NCBI RefSeq assembly: GCF_035918015.1
Contig: NZ_CP109132.1
Location: 6,014,001-6,078,000, forward strand
Direction of reading: 5' to 3'
Length of the DNA stretch: 64,000 nucleotides
Source of the DNA: Streptomyces sp. NBC_01754
Lineage (GTDB): Bacteria; Actinomycetota; Actinomycetes; Streptomycetales; Streptomycetaceae
Made by a program: the position numbers and the translations under genes. Within the stretch, counting starts at the first letter, position 1; every line of letters begins with the position of its first letter. The notes beneath the pieces were generated by a model. It had not been told where the DNA came from. It ran no database searches and was given only the letters and a program-made list of their open reading frames with translations. This document shows positions 61,873-64,000 of this stretch, in pieces.

Positions 61873-62501
61873 AACGCCTGATCACACTCTCCCGCCGCGA
61901 CCCCGAACTCCCCCCGTTCAGCGCCGAGTTCGCCGGGCGACGGCGCCGGGTGCTCGACCTGCCGCTGATCGCCTGGCTCACCGTGATCTGGGTGCTGCTC
62001 TGGTCCACCCTGACCTGGGCCAACCTCATCACCGGCGTGGTCGTCGCCGTCTTCGTCTCCCTGGCGTTCCCGCTGCCACGGGTGGACCTCGGGCTGCGGC
62101 TGCACCCCTGGGGCATCCTCGTCCTCGCGGCCTATGTGCTCTACGACATGTACGCCTCCGGGGTGAAGGTCACCAGGCAGACCTTCACCCGCCGCCCGCA
62201 CCGGCCCGCCGTCATCGCCGTACCGCTGCGCTGTCGCAGCGACCTGATGCTCACCGCGACCGCCGTCTCGGTGTCCAACGCGCCGGGCGGCTCGGTCATC
62301 GAGGTGCGCAGAGCCACCGGCACGCTCTTCCTGCACGTCCTGGACGCGGACCGGCCGGCCGCGCTGGACGCGGCCCGGCGTTCGGTCTGGCGCCTGGAGA
62401 GGCTGACCGTCCGGGCGTTCGGTACGAGCGACGAGATCAAGCGGGTGGCGAAGGAGCCACCGGTCCGGGAGCAGGACGACGACGCGGGAGAGGAAACATG
62501 A
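61869..62501 (+). CDS. mrpE: Mrp antiporter subunit E
   Basis: The 210-residue protein has N-terminal membrane helices (about 35-75) with LPLIAWLTVIWVLLWSTLTWANLITG. A soluble MrpE domain follows with SDLMLTATAVSVSNAPGGSVIEV and TLFLHVLDAD. GTG at 61869 lies in the GTGA overlap with mrpD, and the 3' end overlaps mrpF likewise. Confidence 0.95.
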   Translation: MKRLITLSRRDPELPPFSAEFAGRRRRVLDLPLIAWLTVIWVLLWSTLTWANLITGVVVAVFVSLAFPLPRVDLGLRLHPWGILVLAAYVLYDMYASGVKVTRQTFTRRPHRPAVIAVPLRCRSDLMLTATAVSVSNAPGGSVIEVRRATGTLFLHVLDADRPAALDAARRSVWRLERLTVRAFGTSDEIKRVAKEPPVREQDDDAGEET

Positions 62502-62830
62502 GCGCACCCGAGACCGCAGACCGGTTCCTCATGGCCGGTGCCGTCGTCATCGTCCTCGTGGCGGGGGCCCTGCTCCTGTACCGGATCTGGCGCGGCCCCT
62601 CCATGCTGGACCGGGCCATCTCTCTGGACGTCCTCGCCGCCCTGATCATCGCCGGGCTCGGTGCCAAGTCCGCGATGGCCCGCGACACCTTCTACTTCCC
62701 CATCATGCTGGTGCTGGCCTTCCTCGGCTTCACCGGCTCGGTGGGCATCGCCCGCTTCATCGCCGTACGCGACCGTCCGCCCTCGCGCCCCTCGCCGGCG
62801 CGTACGCCGGACAGGAAGGGCCCCCGATGA
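62498..62830 (+). CDS. mrpF: Mrp antiporter subunit F
   Basis: The 110-residue protein has three helices and the family pattern YRIWRGPSMLDRAISLDVLAALIIAGLGAKSA. It ends in a short basic tail. ATG at 62498 overlaps mrpE by four bases. Confidence 0.95.
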   Translation: MSAPETADRFLMAGAVVIVLVAGALLLYRIWRGPSMLDRAISLDVLAALIIAGLGAKSAMARDTFYFPIMLVLAFLGFTGSVGIARFIAVRDRPPSRPSPARTPDRKGPR

Positions 62831-63210
62831 GCGTCTGGACCCAGTTCACCGACACCCTGGGCGCCGCCCTGGTGTTCTTCGGCGCGGCGGTCTGCCTGCT
62901 CGGGGTGGTCGGCATGCTGTGGCTGCCGGACGTCCTCTCCCGCAGCCACGCGGCGACCAAACCGCAGACCCTGGGACTGCTGCTCGTGCTGGCCGGCGTC
63001 GCGCTGCGGCTGCGCAGCGGCATGGATCTGGCGACGCTGGCCCTCATCGGCTTCTTCCAGCTGATGACGAGCCCGGTGGCGTCCCACCTGGTGGCCCGTT
63101 CCGCCTACCGCACCGGCCAGATCGACCACGACGAGCTGATCATCGACGACCTGGACGTGCAGCTCACCGAACGGGCCCCGGATCCCGAGCCGGGGCCGGC
63201 CCCGGACTGA
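62827..63210 (+). CDS. mrpG: Mrp antiporter subunit G
   Basis: The 127-residue protein has three helices and the PhaG/MnhG pattern GVVGMLWLPDVLSRSHAATKPQTLGLLLVLAG and FFQLMTSPVASHLVARSAY. It ends in an acidic tail. It is the last gene of the A-C-D-E-F-G set, with a hairpin over its stop. Confidence 0.95.
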   Translation: MSVWTQFTDTLGAALVFFGAAVCLLGVVGMLWLPDVLSRSHAATKPQTLGLLLVLAGVALRLRSGMDLATLALIGFFQLMTSPVASHLVARSAYRTGQIDHDELIIDDLDVQLTERAPDPEPGPAPD

Positions 63211-63240
63211 CCGGGGCCGTGGCGGGGACCCACCCGGTCA
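63208..63240. terminator. Symmetric hairpin joining two convergent stop codons
   Basis: TGACCGGG (63208-63215) begins with the mrpG stop. CCCGGTCA (63233-63240) ends with the complement of the stop of the opposite gene. The 8-bp stem with a 17-base loop can serve both directions. Confidence 0.6.
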
Positions 63241-63606
63241 CGCTCCGGGCAGCCGGTCCAGGAAGCCGCTGACCGAGCTGATCCGGCCGTCCTCGGCCAG
63301 GGTGATCACGTCGAACCCGGCGGCGGGCGCCGAGCCGTCCGCCCTGGAGACCAGGTCCCAGGTGAAGCGGACCAGGTGGTGGTGGGCGTCCGGCGTGCCG
63401 GTGAGGACGAAGTCGAACCCGGCGAACCGCTCCCGCGCCCCGCTGATCGCGGCGGCCAGGCCCTCGTGGCCGCGCACCTCGGCCAGCGGGTCGGTGTAGG
63501 TGGCGTCCTCGGTGAAGGCGGCGGCCACCGCCCTGCCGAGTTCCTCGGCGGTGCCCGCGTTCCACGCGTCGAAGTAGCGTCGCACGGCGTCCTGGTGAAC
63601 GGTCAC
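63238..63606 (-). CDS. SnoaL/NTF2-like protein
   Basis: The 122-residue protein has the NTF2/SnoaL cone pattern: AVRRYFDAWNAGTAEELGRAVAAAFTEDATYTDPLAEVRGHEGLAAAI, then FDFVLTGTPDAHHHLVRFTWDLV and FDVITLAEDGRISSVSGFLDRLPGA. Such folds host small-molecule isomerases, cyclases or simple binding proteins. No activity can be picked. GTG at 63606 follows GAAGGGGACC. The 270 bases upstream (63607-63876) contain the promoter and no gene that I can support. Confidence 0.85.
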   Translation of the reverse strand: MTVHQDAVRRYFDAWNAGTAEELGRAVAAAFTEDATYTDPLAEVRGHEGLAAAISGARERFAGFDFVLTGTPDAHHHLVRFTWDLVSRADGSAPAAGFDVITLAEDGRISSVSGFLDRLPGA

Positions 63607-63876
63607 GGTGAGGTCCCCTTCTCTCGGTACCGCGGGTGGTCCGCGGCGACAGGAACAGCGTGTCCCGGGGACCGGTGGGACGTCGATTACCTGCCGGGTC
63701 ATGGACCCGCCCGGCCCCGGCCCTCCCGCCCCGGATCCCCGCCGCTGTCCCCACGGACGCCGGGGAGCGGTCACGGCTGCGGACACCGAGGCCGCCGAAG
63801 GAGAGGCATCCGTCCACGCCGGTCACCGGCGTCTGCCATGATGCAGCGGACGCGATGACCGGGCGCTGGGGGGCGT

Positions 63877-64000
63877 ATGGGAGACACGGGTACGGCGCTG
63901 CGCGCGTTGCGCGGTGCGCAGAAGTCGGCCAAGGGCGTCTCGCTCTACTCGCGGTACCTGAACCGGCCCGCCGGCCGCCTGCTCGCCGCCGTGGCCTTCC
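63877..64000 (+). CDS. Start of a probable CDP-alcohol phosphatidyltransferase (cut by window edge)
   Basis: Only 41 residues are visible, including QKSAKGVSLYSRYLNRPAGR. The start of streptomycete CDP-alcohol phosphatidyltransferase-family membrane proteins commonly looks like this. The catalytic DGxxAR motif is outside the window, so the call is tentative. ATG at 63877 follows GGGGGG. Confidence 0.6.
   Translation, partial: MGDTGTALRALRGAQKSAKGVSLYSRYLNRPAGRLLAAVAF

Noticed and set aside
1..64000. Long open frames antisense to or out of frame with recognised genes
   Set aside because: They are the usual shadow frames of GC-rich DNA: Arg/Pro/Gly/Ala-rich, overlapping clear genes, with no domain.
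1..64000. tRNA, rRNA, CRISPR arrays, insertion sequences, attachment sites
   Set aside because: I looked for clover-leaf cores, regularly spaced repeats, transposase motifs and long terminal repeats and found none I could support.

Overview
The window is high-GC actinobacterial DNA and almost certainly comes from a Streptomyces chromosome. The evidence is strong third-position G/C bias, frequent GTG starts, 1-4 bp overlaps inside operons, two conservons (cvnABCD), a SepF-like paralogue, an F420-type luciferase-like oxidoreductase, a DUF6099-type protein and an LAXTG sortase signal. I saw no rRNA, tRNA, CRISPR array or transposase, so it reads as ordinary chromosome. Several modules are nevertheless closely tied to each other.

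Region 1 (1-16926) is organised around vitamin B12. metE, the B12-independent methionine synthase, sits behind a long cobalamin riboswitch with a 10-bp hairpin after it. Next come a short-chain-acyl-type regulator and a prpD-prpB-prpC methylcitrate set, which disposes of propionyl-CoA without a B12 enzyme. Then come two divergent transcription units, each headed by its own short cobalamin riboswitch (9077-9160 minus, 9290-9373 plus). The minus unit encodes a secreted protein with the layout of animal transcobalamin/intrinsic factor: an alpha/alpha barrel followed by a DUF4430-like domain. The plus unit encodes a cell-wall protein with two barrels and an LASTG sortase signal, a membrane-anchored protein sharing its N-terminal four-cysteine domain, and a complete ECF importer (EcfT, fused EcfAA', S component). 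I read this as a bacterial transcobalamin-like capture-and-import system. It is the strongest candidate here for an undescribed system.

Region 2 (16955-25907) looks like a hypoxia/redox module. It holds a PPOX-fold flavoprotein, a SLOG-like protein coupled to a VKOR-family membrane protein, a flavohaemoprotein, a DevR/DevS-like two-component pair (with the DevS haem-ligand motif) and a ctaD. Four near-identical palindromes of the form GGGCC-N4-GGCCC lie in its three promoter regions and resemble DevR/DosR boxes. Tandem hairpins end the ctaD unit opposite a convergent pyruvate carboxylase.

Region 3 (25989-34598) contains pyc, a small conserved ORF, and a LysM/SLT cell-wall lytic enzyme behind a ydaO-type (cyclic di-AMP) riboswitch with a Crp-like palindrome upstream. 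It continues with a conserved acidic protein, a SIS-domain protein and a metallo-beta-lactamase-fold hydrolase.

Region 4 (34645-43886) begins with a conservon followed by a P450 that lacks the usual ExxR motif. Then come a SepF-like protein, a P-loop ATPase coupled to a MazG-like pyrophosphohydrolase, three DnaA-box-like sequences in one short gap, a DUF6099-type protein, an LLM oxidoreductase and a homocysteine S-methyltransferase.

Region 5 (44114-49753) carries arginine deiminase, a SpoIIE-type phosphatase, ornithine carbamoyltransferase and a cationic amino-acid permease. No carbamate kinase is seen.

Region 6 (49704-55978) runs on the minus strand: an RsbW-like ATPase, an FAD monooxygenase and a second conservon with a NIT-type sensor kinase. 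Region 7 (56529-63210) is a complete Mrp Na+/H+ antiporter operon (A with fused B, then C-D-E-F-G), followed by a SnoaL-like protein and the start of a probable CDP-alcohol phosphatidyltransferase. All assignments come from reading the sequence; no searches were run.
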